This document shows positions 21,950-33,671 of a DNA stretch of 64,000 bases, in pieces (position 1 is the first letter of the stretch; each line of letters begins with the position of its first letter). The DNA is taken from the NCBI GenBank assembly GCA_025618425.1, contig CM046844.1:5147177-5211176 (forward strand). The letters are read 5' to 3'. The position numbers and the translations under genes were made by a program. The notes below the pieces were generated by a model. The model saw nothing but the letters and a program-made list of their open reading frames with translations. It ran no database searches and was not told the origin of the DNA. This stretch comes from Heliocidaris tuberculata (taxonomy: Eukaryota > Echinodermata > Echinoidea > Camarodonta > Echinometridae).

Positions 21950-22620
21950 AAGACGAAAAATGAGTCTCTCCATTTCCCTGTCATGTTCCTTCAAAAGAAG
22001 TGCTCATCTTTGACCTTTGTGATGAAGGGAAACTCTTGTCACAGTCCTGTTTTACATGTTCTTATCGCCTGATTACACTATGGTCCAGACAAGAAGAGTA
22101 CCATATTTTGTTACCCTGCCAAGCCTTTTGCTTTACCCTCAAGACTTGATGTCACCACAACTGTTATAAGCTACTGAAATCCTTGCATTTGATTGGCTGA
22201 GAGCAATTTGACCTTTGGGATGGAGGAACATTCTTCTCACAGCCCTGTTATACATGTTCTTTCAGCCAGGCTACAAATGGTCATGACTAGGGCCTGAACT
22301 TCTCTATCGTTATCCTGTCATGTTTTATTCTTTATTCTGGACTCTTGAGGCAGTGTTGTTCAACAGCTAGAGAACTGTTACTATGCGACCTTTTGGTGAA
22401 AGGACAGTCTTCTCTTTCATGTTCTTATCAGCCAGTCTCCCATGGGGATAACTAGATAACAGCCCTCTTTCTCTATATCCTCTCATTCTTTCTCCTATGG
22501 TCTTGAGACAATGTGTCATCACTAAAGGGACTGCTTCATTATTCAATCTTTAGAGTAAAAAGACAGTCTTCTTATAGCTCTATCCTGTGTTCCTTTCAGC
22601 TTCTGTTTCTGTTGCTGAGG
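21950..22620 (+). repeat. Degenerate tandem repeat, about four units of ~165 bp
   Basis: Successive blocks share an ordered set of words: a TCTCT..TCCTGTCATG start, an ACTTGA/TCTTGAG word before a TGT(C)A(T)CA word, a GACCTTT-like word, then CTTCT..CA..CC and ATGTTCTTATC(A)GCC. The fullest matches are at about 21965-22090, 22090-22300, 22300-22460 and 22465-22615. The second unit is longer because a foldback fragment sits inside it. Confidence 0.6.
22157..22207. repeat. Fragment of foldback family D
   Basis: The core CAACTGTTATAAGCTACTGA...GATTGGCTGAGAGCAA is nearly identical to 4875-4921, without the GTTTCAT ends. Lies inside the second SF3B4 3'UTR tandem unit. Confidence 0.7.
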
Positions 22621-22792
22621 AGTAGATCATTATTCATATACAACTGACTAGCAATTCAAATCAGTAAGTTCTGATAGCTACTAGAAATTACCCCCAACAA
22701 ATAGCGTGTGGAGCGAAATTGTTCATTGTGAAGAAAAAAAAAATGATTTAAAGATATTTGTAATCTTACCATTTTTATCCTCATTTGGTATT

Positions 22793-22947
22793 CAGTGGAA
22801 CCTCATTATAACAAATTACCTATTTATATTGAAACCTTGTTATATCAGGACTAAAAACACTGGAATACAAAAAAGTGGGACCAGCAAAATTACCTTGTTA
22901 TAATGAGATTTTGTTATAACAGTGTTCTTTATAACGAGGTTCAACTG
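22793..22947. mobile_element. pogo-like MITE in the SF3B4 3'UTR
   Basis: CAGTGGAACCTCATTATAA at the left and TTATAACGAGGTTCAACTG at the right are inverted with few mismatches. The interior TTACCTTGTTATAA is shared with the 5450 and 23618 copies. 155 bp. Confidence 0.75.
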
Positions 22948-23617
22948 TATTTTCAGTTATCGGTGTAGTGATCACTTCTGAATGGTAATTGACAATTGCT
23001 ACAGCCATACTGGCCCAAATACAATTTTAATCAGGCGTGTTTTCATTCCATTTATCAAGCTGGAAAACGTTTTCAGTATTCGCCCAAGAGTTTGCAACAA
23101 GGTATGTTGCTAGAGCCGTGGTCTGATACATGTATATGTAAATAAAGTATCTGTACTGTCACCATTTCCTCCAGGACTTCTTTTTTTGTATTTTCACTTT
23201 CTATTTTGTTACTTTATTGAAAGATGTAGACTTTGAATGAATAAATTTGTAAATATACTCGCACAAAAGAAGAAAACTTATACATGTAAATGTTTTTATT
23301 TGTTGTGTACCTTATGTTGAAAGAGAAAACGTTTAGTAAACAGGTTTCAGTGTAGAATAATTTAAGCAAATGTAATGTTTATTAAAATAGTAGGGGCTCT
23401 ACGTCTTCCATTCTTATGATTACTTTTAGGAGCACTTATGAGGTTGAAACACAATTCAATTTCAAAATATCTGATATGTAATACATGTTTAGTATAGCAG
23501 CATCTTTCCTCTCTTTTTTTGAAAAACTTTCCTTTCATTCACTGAATCTTGAGTATCCAAATAATCAAGCATAATTTGGAGTCCAGAACAGTTGAAATCT
23601 AAGGTGTACTCGAAATA

Positions 23618-24004
23618 CAGTGGAAACTCCTGTAACAAGGACCTTGGGACCATGAATATTACCTTGTTTTATCAGGAATCTCCTTATACATCGTACATGT
23701 GTCGGGTAAAAAAAAAAAGGACATAAATAAAGACCTGGGACCAGCAAAATTACCATGTTATATCAGGAACAGTGTAAAAAATTTTAAAAATTTTGCGAGG
23801 GCTACTTCAAAGTCCACCTATTGTGTTCAGAGATTTTAATGCACTACAACCCATGGGCAGAAATATTATTTGACAGTGGCTCTTTTTTCATTTACGGTAG
23901 CTTTTTCAAAAGTTTCGGTAGCTTATTGCCCTTAGCCCCCGCTTATTTTTTTCACTGATCAGGAATCTCATTATGTTGAAGCTCTTTATAATGAGTTTCC
24001 ACTG
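23618..24004. mobile_element. pogo-like MITE with internal insertion
   Basis: CAGTGGAAACTCC at the left and GAGTTTCCACTG at the right, flanked by TA on both sides. It shares GACCTTGGGACC with the 5450 copy. About 180 bp of unrelated sequence (about 23770-23955) splits the interior. Confidence 0.7.
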
Positions 24005-24099
24005 TAAGCTACTCCAGCTTTTCATTGCTTGCTCAGGGGCCTCGAGCAATGTCTTCTTTTTCATTCTACCTGTAGCTGATGTGGAATGATTTTAAAGTT

Positions 24100-24531
24100 T
24101 GATTTTTAAAAAAAGTGGATTAATTTCTCCGTTTAAGATACTTTATCCCTTTGGCAGACAAATTTCCGTGAAACTTTGCACAAGTCTAGTAGAATCCTGT
24201 ATGCTGCCTATGAAATTTCAAGGTCGCAAGTTCTATAACTCCTTTGTAAGAAATGAAAATCTTACTTTTGTTTCAGAGGGAACTACCATATTCAGAAATC
24301 AAGGTGAGGACATGTACTCGTAACGGTCAAAATTAATTTTTAAAATCACGCAGTTTCTTTTTTTAGTCGAAAAAATGAAGTGTTAGCAAATTGTTTTTAT
24401 TACTTATTTGAAAGCATCTTATAATCCTTATCATATCCGCATAAGTTTTCCAATTATAATTCTTTTGTAATTTATTGCATACTCACACAACTTCCAAATT
24501 TAGGGCTGCAAAAGGGATGAAGTACCTTTAA
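24100..24531. mobile_element. MITE family B, copy 1
   Basis: Ends AGGGATGAAGTACCTTTAA at 24531. Its interior (GCCTATGAAATTTCAAGG, AAGTGTTAGCAAATTGTT) is shared with 45940-46256 in the same orientation. The left terminus is not clear. Confidence 0.6.
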
Positions 24532-24634
24532 GATAAGAAATCATAGAGACCCATAGGCCTACATCTGGGAATTATCAACAATTTTTTTTATTTTTTCATT
24601 TCAAGCCTAATACATGTACTTCATATGGCATACC

Positions 24635-25034
24635 TTGATTACTGGGAATTTCAAATTGGCCCAATCGGTAATGTCACTGTGATGTTGTGGACAACTCCCT
24701 CCCCCCCCCCCCCCCCCTCCCACTTTGCTACAACACACAGAATGACCAAAATTTATTATTAGTGCCCCAAGGAAAAGGCGCTTATGAGAAAACCACAAAT
24801 TAATGATATTTTTTGTGTACGACAAGAGAGTTGACCGCCAGTATGTCACAGTGGTCACAATCGATTCAATAAATTGCCAATTTGAGATTCACATAGATTT
24901 AGTGATCTCATTTTTCAAACATCCATAACTTTCTTATTCCTTGTCTGATTTCTTTCAAACTTTCACAATCATGTTTTTCTTGTTTTAATGCTTTCACACA
25001 AATCAACGGTTGGATCAAAGGTTGGATTGCCCTT
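24635..25034. mobile_element. MITE family A, 5'-truncated copy
   Basis: Shares the interior of the 20201-20698 copy (GGGAATTTCAAATTGGC, then CAATCGATTCA and TTTGAGATTCACATAGATTT) and ends AAGGTTGGATTGCCCTT at 25034. The left terminal repeat is missing and a poly-C run has expanded inside. Confidence 0.7.
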
Positions 25035-25215
25035 GAACCGTAAGGTCCTGGGTTCATTACCAAGTAGATGCACTAGTATCCTTGGAAAGGCATTAACCGG
25101 CATTAATCCTCATCATTACCTAGTCCCTCATATAGGACTCAAAGCCATAGGTCCCCTTGGTTGCTTACACACAATAATACACGTTCTATCCTCGTAGGTC
25201 AGGGGTTCAAAAAAT
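25030..25215. mobile_element. Probable tRNA-derived SINE fragment
   Basis: CCGTAAGGTCCTGGGTTCAT resembles the 3' half of a tRNA with its B-box. CCTTGGAAAGGCATTAACCG and CTAGTCCCTCATATAGGACT follow, a body seen in many aquatic SINEs. The A-box half is not visible because the element directly follows a MITE end. Moderate confidence from recalled patterns only. Confidence 0.45.
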
Positions 25216-26149
25216 ACACATGAAAGGATATCGTTTGATGACTTACTGACCAATAGAAACATTATAATGCTAAGACTGATTCTTGATTTCTCTCATGTCA
25301 CATTGTTTTGTACCTCCAAGATTTTCCTCACATGCGGGCGTTTCATCAATCCTTTAAATCGATGTTAGTTGAAGAAACACCCCTGCCCCCCCCCCCCCCC
25401 ACCCACCACCACCACCACAACCACTGTGCTTACTTTTTATTTCTACACGACGCTGAGCAGCAATAAATTTTGATCTTTTTCGTTTCAATTCTTTTCCTTT
25501 TTCATTTCATTTCCTTTTCCTAGTTTTCGACACAACTTTCGTCATTTCAACACAGACACGGTAGATAATTAACACAATTTTATAACCCGACCCACTTCTG
25601 ATACTAGTAGTCAACAATTGGTCAGTCACATTCACAGTCGATAACCCCGGAAACAGAAGTATTTTAGAAAACTAGAGTTGGTAGACTGCCAAATTACTTG
25701 TGATAGTTGCTTTCGAGGAAAACAAACGCGGAAAGACGATTTATATGTTAGAGTCTCCGTTTGATACGCATCCTTGCGCAAACATGTAGGCCAAGCAAAT
25801 TGTTGGAATGATTAAAAATGACAACAGTTTGCCATTTCAACTAACATGTGATGTAAATGACAAGGAGGAGAAAATGTGGACATTACTGGAATATGCATGG
25901 GCGTGAATGCATAACTTTGCTCTCTAAATTCAGTATAATTTATCACTTTTCTATAATTTCGTGAAAATGCTTGTTAACAATTCATACCCCGCCCCTGTCC
26001 TTGCCAGTCGGCTATCATTGAAATACACGTATCTATCCAATATTTCATCTATTTATGTGAAAATACCTCTACTGTCTGCTTATTTGACTACATGTACCTC
26101 TCTATCTTTCTCAATTCTCTCTTTCCACCTGCTATCTTTCTTCCCCAAC

Positions 26150-26167
26150 CCCAACCCCCCCCCCCCC

Positions 26168-26236
<69 letters not shown>
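26150..26236. repeat. Poly-C plus (CT)n tract
   Basis: Twelve C then about 35 CT units; start of the polypyrimidine region. Confidence 0.95.
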
Positions 26237-26239
<3 letters not shown>

Positions 26240-26400
26240 GGACCCCATGGAAGACCAGTAGTGTCGTGCCTGGCACAGCTGAATATGGATTATCCAGCCG
26301 TTTCATTCAAATGTAAACACTTATATTGTACATGTATATTTTTTTGGTTTTTTTTAACTGAACGGAAAATAAATACTACTACTACTACTACTACTCTCTC
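26240..26400 (+). other. Possible retroelement 3' end with (ACT)n tail
   Basis: Unique-looking sequence flanked by CT repeats. It ends GGAAAATAAATACTACTACT, a short tandem ACT tail after an AATAAA-like word, as found at LINE 3' ends. No coding similarity is recognised. Confidence 0.3.
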
Positions 26401-26583
26401 TCTAGCTATATGTCCTCGACACTTAAAAAAAAACACACACATACTCGCAACCCATTAAAAAAAAAAGAAATTGCCTACGTCATAATGGCAAAATGCCAAT
26501 ATATGTTTGTTTCTCATACGACTGGGGGAAAAATGTGAGGAAATGGAAATCCAGCTCGCTCTTTTACTGTCTGCGTTGTAAGC

Positions 26584-26735
26584 AGTGGCGGATTTAGGGG
26601 GGGAGGCACATCCGGCCCGTGCCCCCCCCCCTCGCCCCCCTTTTGAAAGAAAAGTATGCATTTGCGGTCCCCCCCCCCCCCCACTGAGCGAATTTTGGGG
26701 GTCTGCCCCCCCCCAAAAAAAAAAAAAAATTCTCT
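26584..26735. repeat. CAGTGGCGGATTTAGGGGGG-type dispersed repeat
   Basis: Starts CAGTGGCGGATTTAGG at 26584, then GGCCCGTGCCCCCCC and three C runs, ending in an A run at about 26716-26729. Same family character as 7051 and 57024. Confidence 0.55.
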
Positions 26736-26744
26736 CTCTCCCAA

Positions 26745-26789
<45 letters not shown>

Positions 26790-26793
<4 letters not shown>

Positions 26794-26933
26794 CGTGTCC
26801 AGTGAAGATTATTATGTAATCATCCAGTCCATTCCGCACTGTTCCCCTGTTCCAAGAAATGGAACTCATTAAAAATGAAGTTCTTGTTGTGAATATAGAA
26901 TATAATGACTTACAATAGTCGAGAGCCTTTCAC
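26790..26933. repeat. 144-bp direct repeat, copy 1
   Basis: Begins ATTTCGTGTCCAGTGAAGAT and ends CGAGAGCCTTTCAC. It matches 27235-27378 with about ten substitutions and no length change. Each copy is preceded by a CT run. Confidence 0.95.
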
Positions 26934-26991
26934 TTCTTTTTCTCCTTTTTCCTTCGACTGCTTGAAGTAATTTAATATTGCCAGTTGTCTT

Positions 26992-27055
26992 CTTCTTCTT
27001 CTTCTTCTTCTTCTTCTTCTTCTTCTTCTTCTTCTTCTTCTTCTTCTTCTTCTTG
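26992..27055. repeat. (CTT)n microsatellite, about 20 units
   Basis: Uninterrupted CTT triplets followed by imperfect TTCTCC-type hexamers to about 27165. Confidence 0.97.
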
Positions 27056-27234
27056 TTTTTCTTCTTCTTCTGGCTTCTTCCTTTTGTCCTCCTTCTCCTC
27101 CACTCATCCTTCTTCTCTTTCTCCTTTTCCTTCTCCTTTTCCTTCTCCGTTTCCTTCTCCTTCTTTATTTCCTCCTCCGCCGCCGCCCTCTCCTTCCTCC
27201 CCCCCCCCTCTCTCTCCCTCTCCCTCTCTCTCTC

Positions 27235-27378
27235 ATTTCGTGTCCAGTGAAGACTATTATGTAATCATCCAGTCCATTCTCCACTGCTCCCATGTTCCAA
27301 GAAATGGAACTCATTAAAAATGAAGTTCTTGTCGTGAATATAGAATATAATGACTTGCAATAGTCGAGAGCCTTTCAC
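27235..27378. repeat. 144-bp direct repeat, copy 2
   Basis: Same block as 26790-26933, same orientation, 445 bp downstream. The DNA between is CTT and CT repeats. Confidence 0.95.
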
Positions 27379-27582
27379 TCATATGTTAATCAGCTCTAAT
27401 GATGCTATTAGATTTGTTTGCTCTGAGAAAAATATGGCGGGCATCTTTTATCTTTTTCTTCTTTTTTTTTTTTTTTTAATGGTTGTTAATGTTTGTGTTG
27501 CCTTATTGTTGCTGATGTTGCTGTTGCGGTTGTTGGTATTGTCGTTGACAAGAACTTCAAGACATTCAAGATTAACACGTCA

Positions 27583-27584
<2 letters not shown>

Positions 27585-27615
<31 letters not shown>

Positions 27616-27896
27616 CTTCTTCTTCTTCTTCTTCTTCTTCTTCTTCTTCTTCTTCTTCTTCTTCTTCTTCTTCTTCTTCTTCTTCTTCTTCTTCTTCTTC
27701 TTCTTCTTCTTCTTCTTCTTCTTCTTCTTCTTCTTCTTCTTCTTCTTCTTCTTCTTCTTCTTCTTCTTCTTCTTCTTCTTCTTCTTCTTCTTCTTCTTCT
27801 TCTTCTTCTTCTTCTTCTTCTTCTTCTTCTTCTTCTTCTTCTTCTTCTTCTTCTTCTTCTTCTTCTTCTTCTTCTTCTTCTTCTTCTTCTTCTTCT
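27585..27896. repeat. (CTT)n / (GAA)n tract, about 104 units
   Basis: About 312 bp of pure CTT with no visible interruption, then CTC/CTT variants to about 27935. On the minus strand this is a GAA tract. The long poly-Phe and poly-Leu frames across it are artefacts. Confidence 0.98.
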
Positions 27897-28024
27897 CCTC
27901 CTCTTCTCTCTCCTCCTCCTCCTTCTTCCCTTACCTGTTCTCTCCCTTACCTGTTCTCTCCCACCTTTCTCTAACTTGTTGATCCTCTGATAAGTACACT
28001 GTTCTCCCCCATCTATTCATTTCC

Positions 28025-28078
28025 TCCCTCTCTCTCTCTCTCTCTCTCTCCACCTCTCCCTACCCCTCTACCTTTCTT

Positions 28079-28126
<48 letters not shown>

Positions 28127-28140
28127 TCTTTCCCTCTCCC
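28025..28140. repeat. (CT)n tracts
   Basis: Two CT runs (about 28030-28050 and 28081-28121) with TCCC-type spacers, closing the polypyrimidine region. Confidence 0.95.
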
Positions 28141-31100
28141 TCCCCCATCTCTGCAAGTTTAACTGACTTTTCTTCTTTGAGTCTGTACCTCTCTCTGGGT
28201 TGACATAAATGAATCAAGCTACGAGTCAATGGTATGAGGTAGTCAAGACAGTTTTCTTGGTTTTTATTTAATGCAGCTTCATCATATATATACTTTTTTT
28301 TTCAAATTATGTGTAACAATATAAACCTCTTAAAACAACAGGTCACTCCAACCCATGAGGCAAAAAAAAAAGAAGAAAATTAATAATAACAATAATGGAT
28401 GCATTTCCATTTCTTTGCTCTCCCTCCTTTTCTCCCCAGACATTTCCATATGTAAATTTGCTTGAATAATAATCAGCAGTAGGCAAAAAACACACATGTA
28501 TTATTACAGAAAGCGATCATGAATATTCAAATAGGTTACACACATGGCTATGAATTATTCATGACATGATGAATGAAAACATTTACAGAAATGTTTGCTT
28601 TAGACATAAAGCTACATCACACATTTCAAACAGATGCAAGTAAATTCTCCTCATTCCAAGCATTAAAAAAACGTATGCTGAAGGAACAGTCTTTTCCAAC
28701 CACTTGGCATAGCAATATCATCTCCTGAAGTCAGTTTCATGAAAAGGGCACTAGAGAAGCTGAATCATTAACACATGGATAAACACACAATGAAAACAGA
28801 ACTTCGACCCTTTTAACAAAGAGCAAAGGAAATGAATGTACAATGTATATAGTGATAATTCTCATAATTCAGATTCTCTGCTTTAGTGACCTTTTGGCAC
28901 AAACCAGACTAGTGATACACTTGGTGTGTTGATGATCTTCACTAATCTACTTCAAAAACACTCCTCTAGGAGGAACACCTCTTGGCTACTGTCTATTCTA
29001 TTTGCAACAATCGGTTCCCAAGTGCCTTTTAATTCTCACATCCAGTGCACACACATTGAGAAATTGGTTTTCAACCTCTGTACATATAATCCACATGTAT
29101 CCTTTTATATTTAAGAGCGTGATCTTCAAAGCTATTCTTCAGTAAAAGCCCACATCCCACATCCCCATACCATGTACAACCTCTTCATTTATTTTCCTCT
29201 TTCCCCCCAAGTGTCCTTAGCAATCTTTAATTAACCAAAACTAAAGAAATTTCACCCACTTTTAAACAAAGCTTCCCATGAAGCAGTCATTTTTCATTTT
29301 TACTATTTTTGGGAGGGGCAGGGAAGGTATTTTCTCCTCTTTCTCAAGGTATGGATAGGTTTAAGCTGAATTTTTTTTTAAATTACACAGACAAGTGGTC
29401 ACACTTAGTATTGGACTTTTAGCCCCCGGTAGGGCAAGGATGTGAATATCATCACCTGGAAACAAATATGTTGCAAAAAACAAAAAAACATACAAGACAT
29501 TCCGACCCTAGTTAAAACCTACTGCATAGTTAATACTACAATAACACCTTGTCACTTTTAGACCTTACTTTAGCAGTACATTTCAGCAATGTACACACAC
29601 AAAATTCCTTCAGTCCATCGGGTGATTTAACCCTCACTGTGAAAAGAACACCTCGACTGTTGATGGTATTATTAAAATTCTGAAAATTATATAATATAAT
29701 ATATATATTTTAAACATATACATATGTTTCTGAAACCAATGTACACTATATACATGTACACTTGCATCAGTTTTTAAAACAAGACACGAGACACACACAC
29801 ACTGTACAAATGGGGGGAGAATCTTGCGTTAGTTACAATAAAAGCATTGATTTAGCATTTCTCAATCTCCTACTCCACATATTCTGTACAAAGCAATAAT
29901 ATATATTTACGAAATGTACATACCAATACATGTGTGATCTAGTAGTGCTATTAGCCCTTCCAACAATTGAACATTTGAACAGTGAGATTAGCTTCAACAC
30001 CAATACCTTTTTCTTCCTCTGAGCATTTCAGAAGTGAGGCCCTGGTGGACATGCACATGCGCACGCAAACACTTAATACAGAGTGATTCTCAAAATGCTT
30101 GCCTTAGCTCTAGCCCAACATGACACCAAACCATTGATTCAAAATAATAGTAGCACCAGTTTAAATTTGTTTCTCTGAGTAATCTCCATACATATGGTTT
30201 TCAAACCATTGCAGACAAACCATATGGGTATCATTGTTTGGTTAGGCCAGATGAAGTGAGAATAAGGTCATTTTTTTTCCATTCAAATAGTTTCATCTTT
30301 CACACAGTAGCAACTAAAAAACCATGGTTACATATTTTACATTTCATGCACCGTTTCACTCTTTTTTCAATTTCAAATTATTAACTTTTCAATTCAGCTG
30401 ATCCCCTATTAAAAAGTTGTAAAACAAATGAATTTCAAGCAAGACTCAATATATTTCAAACATAAGACACAGACTCCACACACTAAAGTTCTGTTATAAT
30501 GATGATATAACCAAGTAAAACGCTAAAATGGGGACAGAAGTCAAAATGTTAATTCAATAAATAAATTTTAATTCAAACATTTCAAAATCAACTCTTTCAC
30601 AGTTATTCTTTCCAATAAATGAACAGCAATATCCACTTTTACTTCACAATCACTGACTGTTTGTATCTATGTTTATATAGTGGTAGTTGTTTAGTTCTAT
30701 TCAAATGCTACTCAATTTTCCTGATTAAAAAAAGAATCCTAGCTTTGTTTTGTTCGTTTCAAAAGACATAAAAGAGCTTCACCCATTCTTGACAGGTTTC
30801 TCTATGATGAGTACAAGTTTTTTAGCCGAGGTGACCCCCCCCCCCCCCCAGAAAAAAAAAAAGGTTTCTGTACTGGCACTGTTATCCTAATCATGATTTC
30901 CAATTTTTCTCACAAGACAGGAAATATCGTTAACTCATTTCCCAAAAATTCCATATCATCCATTTCCTAATTCTAATTATCAATTAAATTAAAATTCAAT
31001 CAATCAAATACAATTTGCTTGAATGCCCATTCAATCTCACTGAATACCCATTCAATCTCATTGAATGCCCATTCAGTCTCACTGAATACATCTATTCATG

Positions 31101-33671
31101 TATAGATTATCATACAACCTTCCCTCCCCTTTCAAATTGCAGAAGAGAATTTCTGAAAAACTACCAGTAGTCGCTGCTTGGCCTATCCATTTGCTCTGTT
31201 TGTATGTAATTGGGTATTCACAAACATGTATCAAACAGATAGGAGTATTTATGTCTGGGACCAAACTTTAAAGCAACCAGCTGAAAGATGGTTATGAGTT
31301 TTGAACCAGGGTCCATCTGAGTTAGTTTGTAGGTGAAGAGTTTGTAGGTGAAGACAAAGAGCTTACCAAGTGAAAGTACCACTCGACCAACTCCTATAAG
31401 CTAATCATACCAGCCTCATCTCAACACTTACTTTCTCATAGCATTGTTTGGAACTGCGCTCAATATAATATATCACTTTTTAAAAAGCGAAAAATAACTT
31501 CACATTTACGGGACCTACAAAGTTATACATGTATTCTTAATAAAATGCAGCATTTTGTAATTTTCACCATGAAAATAAACATACTGACCAAAACAAATGA
31601 ATTTCACTGGCGAATCAAAAGCTCCTACTGATTAATAAAAAACTACAGCAAAATGAAAATAAATAAAAAATTAAAAAACCAACGCAATTACAATACATTA
31701 TATACAACAGAATTGACAAGAAGTGCTCCTTCTTAAACATTAAATCCTTTGTACATTAAATGACATAAATGAGGTATTTCTTTATGAAAATGACTTGTGT
31801 TTACAAGAAAATTAAAATTGAACAATAAAATCTCAAATCCCCGATTTCTATTTTACAATAAAAAATACTTGATGTACAGTTCAATAAAAGTACCCAGAAA
31901 TATATTTTCTAAAGGGTGAACCTAAACAGCATGCAAATAAGACAAGTATTATTCACTACCAGAATTGGTCTGTCATAAGTATGACAACAACTTACAACAG
32001 GGGCTCAATCAGGCTCCTTTTTGAAAAAATGTTGAAAGGTAGCAAAGTCTTGAATTGCTCAGTGTGAATACAATATCAACTCGACTTCAATATGAAAAAA
32101 AAAAAAAACATAAGAGAAAGTATGTGGATAGCATTCACAGGGAATCCATACTTCAAAACAGAAGAAAACAAAAAATCAAACGAAGATTGAGAGGGGGGAA
32201 TGAGAAAAAGGCTCAGAACTCACACAAGTCAAAATACCTAGCCGTAATACTGCTTCACTCTTACATATATATATATATAGTATATTTCTGTTATCATATA
32301 TGTTCTATATATATATTTACATGCATGTTTATATATTTATATGCATTTATCCCTGTATCTACATAAAATCTTTACAAGCAAACCAACATTGTAGACTGTT
32401 TCATTTCGCTCATTTTCAAACTATGCCGTACATGATAAACTCATATTCAACCGTAGTACAATATAGGCATAGGAAAAAGAGGACAAGACAAATATTTTTA
32501 TAACAAATTCTTTTCTAAACAACAAATCAAAATGCTGGTATTTCATATTTTTCATTCAAGACGTACTCCAAAAAATCTTTCCACATAAATTCTAAACAAA
32601 AACTATAATTAAAAAAAAAAAAAAATCACATTTCTTTCTGATTCATTACCAGTCACAAAGCTGCTTTTTGAATGAGACAAATTCCAAATTACAACATGAA
32701 TAATAAGAAATAACAGCATGAAACAATGACACTACTTAACAATAAAAAATGAGCATAAAATAATCAAAAATTACCCGTTTTCTTTCAATCTATTTCAAAA
32801 CAAGGACCCAACACAATTGGTTTCCCTGGCCATACAAAAACAACAACAAAAAAGATAAAAATAAAGAACATTCAGTTACACCAAAACCATAGTTATTCTT
32901 TATCTTCTTCCTGGACAAGTACTAAATTATGTTTTTGCTTCCTGATAACAAATTAGAGCATTTTTCTCTTTTTTTTTCACTCTTGTGCTTCCATTATATA
33001 AGTATGATTATCAATCCTGCAAGTCACCTCTAAATACCATGCTGCACAAATAGAAAATTTCTTTCTCCCTTTCAGTACTCATAAATTGCAACAAATACAT
33101 AAATGTAAACAAAAAAAAAATAATAATCACACTATCCTTTTATCTTTAAGAGATTGACAAATTAATCTATATTGTGTGGAAGTTATGCATTCTTTTGTTA
33201 CCAGCCATTATTATTAAATAACTCTTTGTGTGATACATTTCGGATATTAAATAACTTAGTATCTTATCAAACCATACAAAGATACATGTAGATAGAAGGA
33301 TGACATTCAAAATGACAAATGACAAAAAGTGACAAATCTTCTTTGCAAATGTTTGTATATCACCTTCCATTTAGTCTGAAATAGAAAAGCTTCATGCCAT
33401 CAAAAGTTTCAAGCTAGTTAAACTAATGAATGGTCCTTATCAACTTAACCAGAAACCATCTGAAATTTCAGTTTGTTGACAAATAGCTACTATCTGAACC
33501 CATTTCACTCCATTCAAGAACGACATGCTCAAATTCCCGCCACTTTTTTGCAACGCTCCCTTTTAATGACACATTTCATAATTTTTGCAACAAAAAGCCA
33601 CAAAAAAACATGACAACAGGGTGAGAGGAGTAAGACATGGGGTACAATAAGATTCAACAACAGCTACACGG

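Larger units (their letters stand above)
21845..23160 (+). other. SF3B4: Presumed SF3B4 3'UTR
   Basis: Non-coding stretch after the SF3B4 stop, ending near an AATAAA at 23141-23146 with a T-rich segment after 23175. It contains a degenerate tandem repeat (about 21950-22620), a fragment of a foldback element (about 22157-22207) and a pogo-like MITE (22793-22947). A second AATAAA-like signal lies near 23240. The transcript end is inferred. Confidence 0.45.
23161..28239. other. Convergent intergenic region between SF3B4 and SKI
   Basis: No gene recognised. The left part (23.2-25.3 kb) holds a split pogo-like MITE, MITE families B and A and a SINE fragment. 25.3-26.1 kb shows nothing notable apart from a C run. 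26.15-28.15 kb is dominated by pyrimidines on the plus strand. Confidence 0.6.

Noticed and set aside
26910..27317. Poly-Ser, poly-Phe and poly-Arg frames
   Set aside because: Frames of the CTT and TTCTCC repeats on the two strands.
27350..27990. Long poly-Phe and poly-Leu open frames
   Set aside because: Produced by the CTT microsatellite.
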